Assembly (NCBI GenBank): GCA_051010395.1
Contig: JBPCVQ010000432.1
Coordinates: forward strand, 1 to 42,681
Source of the DNA: JANQPX01 sp051010395
GTDB taxonomy: Bacteria > Pseudomonadota > Alphaproteobacteria > Geminicoccales > Geminicoccaceae
DNA: 42,681 nucleotides
Reading direction: 5' to 3'
In this document: piece after piece, positions 8,651 through 16,648 of the stretch
Position numbering within the stretch: the stretch's first letter is position 1
Layout of the letters: the number at the start of each line of letters is the position of its first letter
The notes under the pieces: generated by a model
Databases searched by the model: none
What the model was told of the DNA's origin: nothing
Seen by the model: the letters and a program-made list of their open reading frames with translations, nothing else
Made by a program: the position numbers and the translations under genes

Positions 8651-10189
8651 ATGTCAGTCAATCTTGTCGATCTCGTTCTTAAACAAGTCGGGGGTAATGT
8701 CCCAGGAATTCTTGGCTCGCTCCTAGGTGAGAGTGCCGATCGGACCCAAGGTGCCATTGCTGGTGCTATTCCGGCCGTTCTTGGCGGCCTGATGGGGGCT
8801 GCGTCCAAAGGAGGTGGTCTTGCTGACCAGCTCGCATCAGCGGTTGGTCAGCAAGACGATAGCATGCTGGATAACCTGACGAGTGCGTTCGGTGGCGGCA
8901 ATCATCAGCAGATCGCCGAACAAGGCAGCAGCTTGTTGAGTTCCCTTCTCGGTGATGGCGCCATCGGCACACTGGTTGGGGCGCTCGGCAAATTCAGCGG
9001 CCTTGGCGGTGGCTCCACCAAGTCGCTGCTAGGCATGCTGGTGCCGATTGTCATGTCGGTGCTCGGGCGTGAGCAGAAGTCCCAGGGCCTCGACGGAGGC
9101 GGGCTGATGACCATGCTGATGGGCCAGAAGGACAACATTCAAGCTGCGATGCCATCGGGCATGGCGAGCGCTCTCGGCGGTGCTGGCTTCCTCGACGATC
9201 TCATGGGGGGCGTCCAATCGGCGACCGCATCGGTCAAGGAGGCCGTCGATACAGCAACCGATGCGGTTGACCAGGCCGCGGGACAGGCAGCCGCTGCAGT
9301 CGGCGGCGCCGTCGACAGCGCAGGCGATGCGGCGCAGCAGGTGGTTGGCTCGACAAGCGCTGCCGTCAGCCAAGCTGCCGAGGCTGCGGGACGCGCTGCT
9401 CAGGATGTGGCGAGCGGCGCCTCCCAGGCCGCATCCGGTGCCAGCGCCGCCGCTGCGGGGGCTGCGCAGTCCGGTGGGTCCTGGTTGCGTTGGCTGCTGC
9501 CGCTGCTCATCCTGCTTGCTCTTCTTTGGTTTGCCTTCAAGTTCCTTGCAGGCGGTGACATGGAGCAAGCGGTAAGCGATGCCAGTGACGCCGCGAGTTC
9601 AGCCGTGGAAGCGACGACGGAAGCGGCTGGAGATGTGGTGGATGCAGCGAGCAACGCCGCAACGGCGGTGACTGACGCTGCATCAGATGCTGCGGACGCG
9701 GCAGGTGATGTGGTAACGGCAGCAACAGACGCCGCTTCTGACGCCACAGATGCTGCTACCGATGCCGCCTCCGACGCTGCAACGGCGGTGACGGATACTG
9801 CTTCGGATGCTGCAGATACGGCCACCGAAACCGAAAGCTCGGCCGTCGAGACCATGACTGCCATGGTCGGTGACATCGATGTCGGCGGCGAGCTAACCTC
9901 GACCTTCGACGGTCTGACCGAAACGCTGTCCGGCATCACGGATACGGCCTCCGCTGAAGCCGCGCTTCCGGCGCTGGAAGACGTGAGCACTGGTCTGGAC
10001 AGCCTGACCGGCCTCGTCGATCAGCTGCCCGAGGGTGCGGTGGGTGGTATCTCCGAGATGGCCAGCAGTGGCCTGAGCAGCCTTGATGGCGTCGTCGCCA
10101 GCCTGGAAGCTATTCCCGGCGTTGGCGATCTGATCAAGCCGATCATCGATCAGATCAAAGAGAAGCTAGCGGCGTTCACCCCCGCCTGA
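8651..10189 (+). CDS. DUF937 protein with a membrane helix between alanine-rich repeats
   Basis: The 512-residue protein starts at ATG 8651, preceded by AGGAGG (8636-8641). Residues 1 to about 190 form a DUF937 domain, a helical glycine-rich domain of unknown function (MSVNLVDLVLKQVGGN, GAIPAVLGGLMGAA, GMLVPIVMSVLG). From about 195 to 275 comes an alanine-rich helical stretch with repeated AVDxAxDA-like units. A single strong membrane helix follows at about 277-300 (WLRWLLPLLILLALLWFAF). Then a second repeat block of DAASDAxDAA units runs to about 400, and a C-terminal domain of about 110 residues (TGLDSLTGLVDQLP, IPGVGDLIKPIIDQI). The repeats resemble LEA-like or apolipoprotein-like amphipathic helices. 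Function unknown. It shares a terminator with the convergent gene at 10289-11491. Confidence 0.85.
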   Translation: MSVNLVDLVLKQVGGNVPGILGSLLGESADRTQGAIAGAIPAVLGGLMGAASKGGGLADQLASAVGQQDDSMLDNLTSAFGGGNHQQIAEQGSSLLSSLLGDGAIGTLVGALGKFSGLGGGSTKSLLGMLVPIVMSVLGREQKSQGLDGGGLMTMLMGQKDNIQAAMPSGMASALGGAGFLDDLMGGVQSATASVKEAVDTATDAVDQAAGQAAAAVGGAVDSAGDAAQQVVGSTSAAVSQAAEAAGRAAQDVASGASQAASGASAAAAGAAQSGGSWLRWLLPLLILLALLWFAFKFLAGGDMEQAVSDASDAASSAVEATTEAAGDVVDAASNAATAVTDAASDAADAAGDVVTAATDAASDATDAATDAASDAATAVTDTASDAADTATETESSAVETMTAMVGDIDVGGELTSTFDGLTETLSGITDTASAEAALPALEDVSTGLDSLTGLVDQLPEGAVGGISEMASSGLSSLDGVVASLEAIPGVGDLIKPIIDQIKEKLAAFTPA

Positions 10190-10240
10190 CGCATCAGGAC
10201 ATCGGTCGGGCGATGTCCAGCCCTGCCGCATGAAAGAACG

Positions 10241-10276
10241 AGGAGGCTCCCTGCAATATCGGAGCCTCCTTTTCTT
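10241..10276 (+). terminator. Strong, probably bidirectional terminator
   Basis: A perfect 10-bp stem, AGGAGGCTCC (10241-10250) with GGAGCCTCCT (10261-10270), a 10-base loop and TTTCTT after it. On the minus strand it stands after the stop of the convergent gene ending at 10289, but that side has no T-run of its own. Confidence 0.85.
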
Positions 10277-10288
10277 ATGAGGCTTGCA

Positions 10289-11491
10289 TCAGCCCGTCTC
10301 GGGACGAAGTTCTTTTAGGAGAACCTCGGCATCGTCGAACCAGGCATCGATGCTGCGGTGCAATTCGTTTTCGAGCGCTCGGCGCCACTCCTCTTCGATC
10401 ATGGTCACCGCCTGCACATTCTCGGCGATGAACTCCTCACGATGCAGCCATTTGTCGACGCGATTGCCCATATAGTCGAGGGCGGCGCCGGCGGCAAAGC
10501 CGATGGTGGCGCCAACGGCGCTACCGACGACAGGTACGGCTGAACCCGCACTGGCGCCTGCAGCCGTCGTGCTGGCGCGTGATGCGAGCTGGGTGCTGGT
10601 GCGCGTGGCGAGGCGGCTTAGGCTTTGTCTGACGATGCGTGCCATCTGCGGCGCCAGGACCCGGCCAAGGGTGCGCCCTCCGGCGGTCGAGGCCACCATC
10701 AGGCCGACGCCGAGAGCGCCGTCGAAAGAGCGGTCTTCGGCGGTGTAGAGCGGCGCTTTCCAGCGCTGCGCGTCCCAATCCAGCGTGATCTCGACTTGGT
10801 CACCGAGAGCGGACTGATCGAAGTGCGTCGTGTGCTCCTGCAAGAACAGCTGAAGGCGGAGATCGTAATCGGAAACCGCCTGAAGAAAGTTGCTATGGGC
10901 ATGTTCGAGCGTGTTGCGCACACCGTCCTCGACCAGCGGCTCGCGGCGCTCGGGTTGTAGGACCTGATCGGTGAAATGGCGCATGAAATAGTCGGAGATG
11001 TCGCGCTCGACCGCCTCGCGCCAGGTCTCGCTGCCGCTGGAGAACGTGCGGTGCGCCGACGAAAGCACGGTTTCCTTCAGGAGAATGTAGGATCGCTTCC
11101 ACTCGTAGAACCAGTCGGCATAGTTCTCGACGCGCGCATCGGTGTCGGCAAAGCTCAGGCGCATCACCAGCTCCGCATCCTTCGAGGCGACGTCCTTGGC
11201 GATTACACGGTTCTGTTTCAGCCTTGCCAGCTGCCCTTCGACGAAAGCCGCGAGTTCATCGCGATCGGCGACCATGCGCTGAATCTCGTCGCGCTCGGTA
11301 CGAACGAACAGTTCGACATCATCCGGACCAAGCTCCCGGTCGACACCTGATGACAGCGTGGACTGATCCTCATGGACGGCCTGGCTGTAGTCGATGTGGC
11401 GAAGCCAGCTTCGATAGTGGCCGGTGCCGAAGCCGATCAGCGCCACGATCAGCAAGATGAGCGCGATAGCGCCGCCGATACGCCTAAACAT
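10289..11491 (-). CDS. Unrecognised membrane-anchored helical protein with a glycine-rich hairpin
   Basis: I do not recognise this 400-residue protein. It begins with an uncleaved-looking membrane helix (MFRRIGGAIALILLIVALIGFG). A long polar, mostly helical region of about 215 residues follows, rich in Glu, Arg and aromatic residues. Next comes a segment DGALGVGLMVASTAGG, and then a small-residue stretch (AAGASAGSAVPVVGSAVGAT, GFAAGAALDYMGN). That stretch resembles the glycine-zipper hairpins that insert into membranes. The C-terminal 70 residues are again helical and charged. The layout suggests an inner-membrane protein with a large outer domain; a pore or membrane-stress role would be guesswork. 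It lies 43 bases inside the end of the small upstream gene on the same strand and converges on the DUF937 gene. Confidence 0.75.
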   Translation of the reverse strand: MFRRIGGAIALILLIVALIGFGTGHYRSWLRHIDYSQAVHEDQSTLSSGVDRELGPDDVELFVRTERDEIQRMVADRDELAAFVEGQLARLKQNRVIAKDVASKDAELVMRLSFADTDARVENYADWFYEWKRSYILLKETVLSSAHRTFSSGSETWREAVERDISDYFMRHFTDQVLQPERREPLVEDGVRNTLEHAHSNFLQAVSDYDLRLQLFLQEHTTHFDQSALGDQVEITLDWDAQRWKAPLYTAEDRSFDGALGVGLMVASTAGGRTLGRVLAPQMARIVRQSLSRLATRTSTQLASRASTTAAGASAGSAVPVVGSAVGATIGFAAGAALDYMGNRVDKWLHREEFIAENVQAVTMIEEEWRRALENELHRSIDAWFDDAEVLLKELRPETG

Positions 11492-11727
11492 GGCGAAAGC
11501 TTTCGTCCGCTGATCGCACTGTCCGCGAAGCGCTCCGCCGCCAAGTCAACGGTGCAGCGCGTCGCTGCGTCCTGCCCTTCGATCTCAACCTCTGCACTCA
11601 CCCGCAGGCCGACGAGTGTGACGGCCGGTTTGATGATGATATAAGTTAAGATGGCGGTCCCGACGACGACTGCAAGGAGGACGCTCGATGGTCGGAACCC
11701 GATCGGCATCGCCGACCTCATATCCAT
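11449..11727 (-). CDS. Small single-helix membrane protein, hypothetical
   Basis: A 92-residue frame with one clear membrane helix (VLLAVVVGTAILTYIIIKP) near the N-terminus and a short outer part with two Cys (RCTVDL, LSPCLGV). The last 43 bases overlap the start of the 400-residue gene in another frame, so the two may be translationally coupled. ATG 11709 (MPIGFRPSS) is an alternative start. The ribosome-binding site is weak for both. It could also be a chance frame; the membrane helix and gene position favour a real gene. Confidence 0.5.
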   Translation of the reverse strand: MDMRSAMPIGFRPSSVLLAVVVGTAILTYIIIKPAVTLVGLRVSAEVEIEGQDAATRCTVDLAAERFADSAISGRKLSPCLGVSAALSRSSC

Positions 11728-11839
11728 AGGTCTGATAGTCCCATTGTCGCGCCCCTAAGCGAACGTCTGGCGCGTTTTCCGGCCTCGGCCTATCAGTATC
11801 AGCAAGTTCAACTGCCAATCGATGATGGAAGATCAAGCC

Positions 11840-12622
11840 ATGCTCAAAGGGAAGACCGCTGTGGTCACCGGCTCGTCCAGTGGGATCGGATTGGGTATCG
11901 CCGAGCATTTTTCGCGAGCCGGCGCCAATGTGGTGATGAACGGTATCGAGAAGCCCGACGATGTCGCCGCTGACGTTGCCCGTCTCGAAGGGCTTGGCGA
12001 GGGCAGGGTGGTCTACAGCCCTGCCAATATGATGAAGCCCGACGAGATCCGGAGGATGGCGGCGATGGCTGAAGAAACCTTCGGCGGTGTCGATATTCTC
12101 GTGAACAATGCCGGCATTCAGTTCGTAGCACCGATCGACGAGTTCCCGGAGGGGAAGTGGGATGCGATCATCGCGATCAACCTTTCCTCCACCTACCACA
12201 CCATCAAAGCCGTGCTGCCGAGCATGAAGGCTAAAGGTTGGGGACGGGTAGTCAATATCGCGTCTGCCCACGGCTTGGTGGCTTCGCCGTTCAAATCCGC
12301 TTACGTCGCCGCCAAGCATGGCGTGCTTGGCATCACCAAGACCGTTGCGCTCGAGGTGGCGGAAGAGGGGATCACCGTGAACGCGATTTGCCCAGGCTAT
12401 GTCTGGACGCCGCTGGTCGAAAGCCAGATTCCGGACACGATGAAGGCGCGTGGCATGACTGAGGAGGAGGTGAAGCAGGATGTTCTCCTGAAAGCCCAGC
12501 CCACCAAGAAATTCGTGACGGTTGATGAACTCGGCAGTCTCGCGACATTTCTCTGCTCGGATGCTGCGTCTTCGATTACCGGCGCGTCCTTGCCGGTGGA
12601 TGGCGGCTGGGTCGCCCAGTAG
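11840..12622 (+). CDS. bdhA: Short-chain dehydrogenase, 3-hydroxybutyrate dehydrogenase type
   Basis: This 260-residue cytosolic enzyme is a classical SDR. It has the nucleotide-binding motif TGSSSGIG, the NNAG motif, the catalytic Ser in NIASAHG and the YxxxK pair in SAYVAAKHG. The C-terminal part, with VESQIPDTMKARGM and QPTKKFVTVDELG, is typical of D-3-hydroxybutyrate dehydrogenases, which interconvert 3-hydroxybutyrate and acetoacetate with NAD in PHB and ketone-body turnover. ATG 11840 gives the usual family N-terminus (MLKGKTAVVTG) and has GGAAG eight bases before it, whereas ATG 11822 has no such site. A 94-base gap separates it from the transporter genes downstream, so it may share their transcript. 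It could also act on another 3-hydroxy acid brought in by that transporter. Confidence 0.88.
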   Translation: MLKGKTAVVTGSSSGIGLGIAEHFSRAGANVVMNGIEKPDDVAADVARLEGLGEGRVVYSPANMMKPDEIRRMAAMAEETFGGVDILVNNAGIQFVAPIDEFPEGKWDAIIAINLSSTYHTIKAVLPSMKAKGWGRVVNIASAHGLVASPFKSAYVAAKHGVLGITKTVALEVAEEGITVNAICPGYVWTPLVESQIPDTMKARGMTEEEVKQDVLLKAQPTKKFVTVDELGSLATFLCSDAASSITGASLPVDGGWVAQ

Positions 12623-12716
12623 GCGGCCTGGGGCCGTGGCGAAACTTTGAGAGAAACGAAGACGTCGCCGGCCAGTCTGGTGTAGGCTTGAACAAATGTC
12701 AGCAGGGGAGGTTGAT

Positions 12717-13964
12717 ATGCCGAAGTTTCGCTGGTCCGTCGTCGGGTTTGCTGCCGCCACATTCGTCGCGGTGACCTCATCGCTCACCCATGCGGCCGAT
12801 CCCGTGCGCATCGCGTTCATTGATCCGCTGACCGGTCCCTTTGCGACCACAGGCGAGTCGGGTCTCCGCATGTTCGAGCATGCGGCCGAGACCCTGGTGA
12901 ACGCGAAGGGCGGCGTGCTCGGCGGGCGGCCCTTCGAGATCGTGCCGCTCGACAATCAGATCAGCCCCAAGGAAAGCCTGATTCAGCTGAAGCGGGCGAT
13001 CAGCGAGGGCATTCAATTCATCGCGCAGGGCAACAGCTCAGGCGTCGCCAATGCGCTCACCGATGCGATTGCCAAGCATAACCGGCGTAATCCGGACCAG
13101 CGTGTTCTGTTTCTCAATTACTCCGCAGTCGATCCAGCGCTCACCAATGACAAGTGCAATTTCTGGCACTTCCGGTTCGACGCCAATGCCGACATCAAAA
13201 TGGATGCGCTGACCGATGTCATCGCTGCTAATGAAGACGTCGGAAAAGTCTATATCATCGGCCAGGATTATTCGTTCGGCAAAGCGGTGGCCGCCGCCGC
13301 CGTGAAGTTCCTTGGTGAAAAACGGCCGGATATCGAGATCGTCGGCAACGAGCTGCACCCCATCGGCAAGGTCAAGGACTTCACGCCTTACGCCACCAAG
13401 ATAAAGTCGTCAGGTGCCGATGCGGTGATCACCGGCAATTGGGGCGCTGACATGGTCGGTCTCGGCAAGGCGGTCATCGAAGCCGGCGTCGCCTCGCCGA
13501 TCTACACTTATTACGCTGCCTGGGACGGGATCACCGCGACTTTCGGAGAGCAGGGAGAAGGCATCATCCGCCTGGTGCATGAGGGCCGGCATAACCCGCC
13601 GGACCCCCGCTTCCTCGAGCTCTGGCAGAGCTTCAAGGCAAAATACCCCGACAACGAGGTGAACCAGGCGCGTGTCTTCTCGACGGTGGAAATTTTGGCG
13701 CGTGCGATCGAGGAGGCGGGCGAGACCGACCCAGTCAAGGTCGCCTATGCGCTGGAAGGCATGGAGCATGAGAGCCCGCTCGGCGGCAAGCTCTACATGC
13801 GCCCGGACGACCACCAGATGATCCAGGACATCCACATCTCCGTGCATACCAAAGACGGCATTGAGGTGGACGCCGACAACTCCGGCTACGGCCTGCTTGC
13901 CGAGCAGACGGTCGAGATGGCCGGCATGGACAGCCCCACGACCTGCAACATGCAACGCCCCTAG
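12717..13964 (+). CDS. livK: Periplasmic substrate-binding protein of a branched-chain-amino-acid-type ABC transporter
   Basis: The protein (415 residues from ATG 12717, preceded by GGGGAGG) has a signal peptide ending in THA-ADP. It then has the type I periplasmic binding fold of the LivJ/LivK family: VRIAFIDPLTGPFATTGESG near the N-terminus, GGVLGGRPFEIVPLDNQ, GNSSGVANALTDAIAKHN, VYIIGQDYSFGKA and a C-terminal lobe with VNQARVFSTVEILARAIEEAG. Ligands in this family include branched-chain amino acids, amides, urea and short or aromatic acids. The ligand here is not known; the nearby bdhA-like gene makes a hydroxy or keto acid possible. The stop codon is the first base of repeat copy B, which separates it from livH. 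Confidence 0.9.
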   Translation: MPKFRWSVVGFAAATFVAVTSSLTHAADPVRIAFIDPLTGPFATTGESGLRMFEHAAETLVNAKGGVLGGRPFEIVPLDNQISPKESLIQLKRAISEGIQFIAQGNSSGVANALTDAIAKHNRRNPDQRVLFLNYSAVDPALTNDKCNFWHFRFDANADIKMDALTDVIAANEDVGKVYIIGQDYSFGKAVAAAAVKFLGEKRPDIEIVGNELHPIGKVKDFTPYATKIKSSGADAVITGNWGADMVGLGKAVIEAGVASPIYTYYAAWDGITATFGEQGEGIIRLVHEGRHNPPDPRFLELWQSFKAKYPDNEVNQARVFSTVEILARAIEEAGETDPVKVAYALEGMEHESPLGGKLYMRPDDHQMIQDIHISVHTKDGIEVDADNSGYGLLAEQTVEMAGMDSPTTCNMQRP

Positions 13965-14045
13965 GTGGTGTGACCACCTCATTGGGTTGTGGGCGTCGTC
14001 GAAGAGCGCGTCCTATCCTTCCAGGGTATGCGGTCCCTTGTCGAG
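13964..14045 (+). repeat. Dispersed stop-anchored repeat, copy B (full, 82 bp)
   Basis: The copy starts on the last base of the livK-like stop codon with the dyad GGTGGT-GTG-ACCACC, contains GTCGAAGA in the middle and reaches GGTATGCGGTCC at offset 61. It aligns without a gap to copies C and D. It sits inside the transporter operon, in the 185-base gap before livH. Confidence 0.8.
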
Positions 14046-14149
14046 ATGCCTGCCGGATTGACTCGTCGCGACTTTAGGGCCAAGTGGCATACCAGCGAAG
14101 ATTCAGATGCTGACTTTCGAGAAACGTCAAGCCAGCAGCGGCCCGCTGC

Positions 14150-15100
14150 ATGATTGAGTTGGTGATCTTCTCGTTGTTGAACGGGCTGGTCACCGGTCTC
14201 TTGCTGTTCATGCTGTCATCGGGGCTGACACTGATTTTCAGCATGATGGGCGTGCTGAATTTTGCCCATGCCAGCTTTTATATGCTCGGTGCCTATTTCG
14301 CCTACACGATCTCCGGCTATCTCGGCTTCTGGGCCGGACTTCTGGTCGCCCCGGTCCTGGTGGGACTGGCGGGTGCGCTGGTTGAGCGTTATGGGCTTCG
14401 CTATGTCCATCGCTATGGTCATGTTGCCGAGCTGATCTTTACCTTCGGGCTCGCATTCCTCATCGAGGAGATCGTGCAGTTCGTTTGGGGGCGGGCGACC
14501 AAGGATTATCACGAGCCGGAAATTCTGCAGTTTCCGCTGTTCACGCTCTTCGGCCAGAATTTTCCAGCCTACAAGGCGTTCATGATCATGATCGCCGTCG
14601 GCATCTTCATCGGCCTTTTCACCGTGCTGACCCGCACCCGGGTCGGGTTGATCATCCAGGCGGCGATTACCCACCCGCAGACCGTGGCCAATCTCGGCCA
14701 TAACGTGCCCCTGATCTTCATGGGCGTCTTCGGCGTGGGCTCGGCCCTGGCAGGGCTTGCCGGTGTCATAGCGGGGCCGGCGCTCTGCACGTTTCCCGGC
14801 ATGGCCTTCGTGCTCGGCTCTATCGTCTTCGTGGTGATCGTAGTCGGCGGTCTCGGCTCGCTCGCCGGCGCCCTGGTCGCTTCCCTCCTCATCGGCTGGC
14901 TGCAGACCTTCGCGATCGCGATCGACCTCTCCGTATCCGACTTTCTCGCACTTTTCGGCATCGCATTCGATGCCGACCACTGGCTGCGCGATCTCTGGAC
15001 CCTCAGGCTTCCGCAGATCGCACCGATTCTTCCCTATCTGCTCCTGGTGCTGATCCTCATATTCCGCCCGACGGGCCTCATGGGCAGGCGCGAAACATGA
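14150..15100 (+). CDS. livH: HAAT-family ABC permease LivH
   Basis: An inner-membrane permease of 316 residues with about eight or nine helices. It shows the LivH family pattern: an N-terminal helix with NGLVTGLLLFMLSSGLTLIF, the segment MGVLNFAHASFYMLGAY, and the cytoplasmic coupling region near TRTRVGLIIQAAITHPQTVANLGHN-like residues. A GLAGVIAGP helix comes before VLGSIVFVVIVVGGLGSLAG. It should form a heterodimer with the LivM-like protein encoded downstream. ATG 14150 is the first sensible start; the ribosome-binding site is weak. The gap before it carries repeat copy B, and the gap after it (312 bases) carries a long inverted repeat. Both are unusual inside a liv operon. Confidence 0.9.
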   Translation: MIELVIFSLLNGLVTGLLLFMLSSGLTLIFSMMGVLNFAHASFYMLGAYFAYTISGYLGFWAGLLVAPVLVGLAGALVERYGLRYVHRYGHVAELIFTFGLAFLIEEIVQFVWGRATKDYHEPEILQFPLFTLFGQNFPAYKAFMIMIAVGIFIGLFTVLTRTRVGLIIQAAITHPQTVANLGHNVPLIFMGVFGVGSALAGLAGVIAGPALCTFPGMAFVLGSIVFVVIVVGGLGSLAGALVASLLIGWLQTFAIAIDLSVSDFLALFGIAFDADHWLRDLWTLRLPQIAPILPYLLLVLILIFRPTGLMGRRET

Positions 15101-15217
15101 GTGGCGCCGCCACCGGGGTGACTTTAAGAGGCCTGGAATTCTGGTTGTGCCCGAATTGTGGCATCGTCCAGCCCGTTCTTAACCTTTTCTTAACCTCGCT
15201 CTGGCAGATTGTTTTTC

Positions 15218-15295
15218 GGTCCATGCGACCCTGGGAATCCACCCGCCCGCTGAGAAAGTTGGGGCTTGGCTCGGATTCCCAGGATCGCATGGACC
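15218..15295. repeat. 78-bp inverted-repeat element between livH and livM
   Basis: Arms of 23 bases (15218-15240 and 15273-15295) are complementary at 22 positions, with a 32-base spacer. The outer ends read GGTCCATGCG and CGCATGGACC. In RNA this would be a very stable hairpin inside the operon. The rest of the 312-base gap (15101-15412) shows no gene. The CCAGGGT word near the arm tip also occurs in repeat copy B, so a distant relation is possible. Confidence 0.75.
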
Positions 15296-15412
15296 AGATT
15301 ATGAGCTTGCCTTTGGCGGATGAAATTTGCGTTAACGTCAGCGATGCCGTGTCGGGCATACCGATATGAATGAGGAAGAAACGACGGCCTGTGGGTGGGG
15401 AGCGACGGTTCG

Positions 15413-16648
15413 ATGACTCGTTTCGGCGTCTGGGTAGTCTTTGCGATTCTCCTGGCGCTGCTGCCATTCATTTTTTCTTCGCCGGTCGCGGTCACGATCC
15501 TGAACCAGATGGGCATCTCGATCCTGTTCGCGCTCAGCTACAATATGCTGCTTGGCCAGGGTGGCATGCTGTCCTTCGGCCATGCCGTCTATTTCGGCCT
15601 CGGCGGCTTTTTTGCCGTCCATATGATGAATTTCGTCGACTATGACGGGTGGCTGATTCCCTTGCCGTTCCTGCCTCTGCTAGGCGGGCTGTTCGGCCTG
15701 GTTTTCGCGGCTGTCATCGGCAGCTTCTCGACACGCCGTGCGGGCACTGTCTTTGCTATGATCTCCCTTGGCATCGGTGAGCTTATCGCAGCCTGCTCGA
15801 TTATTTTTGTCGTTTTTTTCGGTGGCGAGGAGGGGATTTCCGCGGATCGCACCATGGGGCCCAAGGTGTTCGGCTATGAGTTCATCAGCGAGATCGAAGT
15901 TTATGTCCTGACGGCGATCATCGTGTTCCTGGCCACCGCCTTGATGTACCTCTTTTCACGCACACCAGCCGGGCGCATGGCCAATGCCGTGCGCGACAAT
16001 GCCGAGCGCGCGGAGTTCCTGGGCTATAGCCAGCGTTATGTGCGTTTCATTTCGTTCTGCGCATCTGGATTTTTCGCGGGCATTGCCGGCGGGCTATTCG
16101 CGATCAACTACGAGATCCTGACGGAAGAAAACCTGAACCTTGTGACGTCGGGCTGGGTGCTGCTGATGGCCTATATCGGCGGCGTCGGCTATTTCGTCGG
16201 GCCGATGATCGGCGCCGTCTTGCTGACCCTCCTGCAGACCGTGCTCAGCAATCACACCGAAATCTGGCGCCTCTATCTCGGCATCCTGTTCCTCTTGACG
16301 GTCATGTATGCGCCCGCCGGCCTGACCGGCCTGGTGATGATGCATGGTCCCGCTTGGCAGGCGGGCCGTCTGCACGGCTTGATCCAGCCCTATGCCAAGG
16401 CGCTACCGCCATTTCTCGCGTTTCTCGCTGGCACGATCGGCCTTCTTGAAATGACGCATCACCTGAATGCAAGCGGGACCGCGGCCGCGGTCTGGGTGGT
16501 TTTTGGGCTGGAGATTGCCTTGGAGGCGTTATGGCCTTGGCTGGCAGCGGGCTCGTTGGTGGTCGTTGGTATCATCGGCCTCAGGCGCTGCCTGCCTGAG
16601 CTGCGGGAGGCCTGGGATAGCGTCAACCTAGTGGACGCTGAACAATGA
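15413..16648 (+). CDS. livM: HAAT-family ABC permease LivM
   Basis: This 411-residue inner-membrane permease starts at ATG 15413, with GGGGAG about ten bases before it; a GTG at 15395 would add six residues. The LivM signature is clear: LNQMGISILFALSYNMLLGQGGMLSFGHA near the N-terminus, FSRTPAGRMANAVRDNAERAEFLGYS at the coupling region, and FFAGIAGGLFAINYEI before TSGWVLLMAYIGGVGYFVGP. The last 100 residues add two or three further helices beyond the core (FLAFLAGTIGLLEMTHHL, AAVWVVFGLEIALEALWPWL). The family is often 330-420 long, so this is at the upper end. The stop overlaps the livG start by four bases (ATGA). Confidence 0.9.
   Translation: MTRFGVWVVFAILLALLPFIFSSPVAVTILNQMGISILFALSYNMLLGQGGMLSFGHAVYFGLGGFFAVHMMNFVDYDGWLIPLPFLPLLGGLFGLVFAAVIGSFSTRRAGTVFAMISLGIGELIAACSIIFVVFFGGEEGISADRTMGPKVFGYEFISEIEVYVLTAIIVFLATALMYLFSRTPAGRMANAVRDNAERAEFLGYSQRYVRFISFCASGFFAGIAGGLFAINYEILTEENLNLVTSGWVLLMAYIGGVGYFVGPMIGAVLLTLLQTVLSNHTEIWRLYLGILFLLTVMYAPAGLTGLVMMHGPAWQAGRLHGLIQPYAKALPPFLAFLAGTIGLLEMTHHLNASGTAAAVWVVFGLEIALEALWPWLAAGSLVVVGIIGLRRCLPELREAWDSVNLVDAEQ

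Noticed and set aside
9230..9840. The alanine-rich repeat DNA of the DUF937 gene as a separate repeat element
   Set aside because: The repetition is at the protein level with varied codons and stays in one open frame.
11585..12955. A 456-codon minus-strand frame across the SDR gene
   Set aside because: It shadows the SDR dehydrogenase and crosses two gene boundaries; no domain is recognisable.
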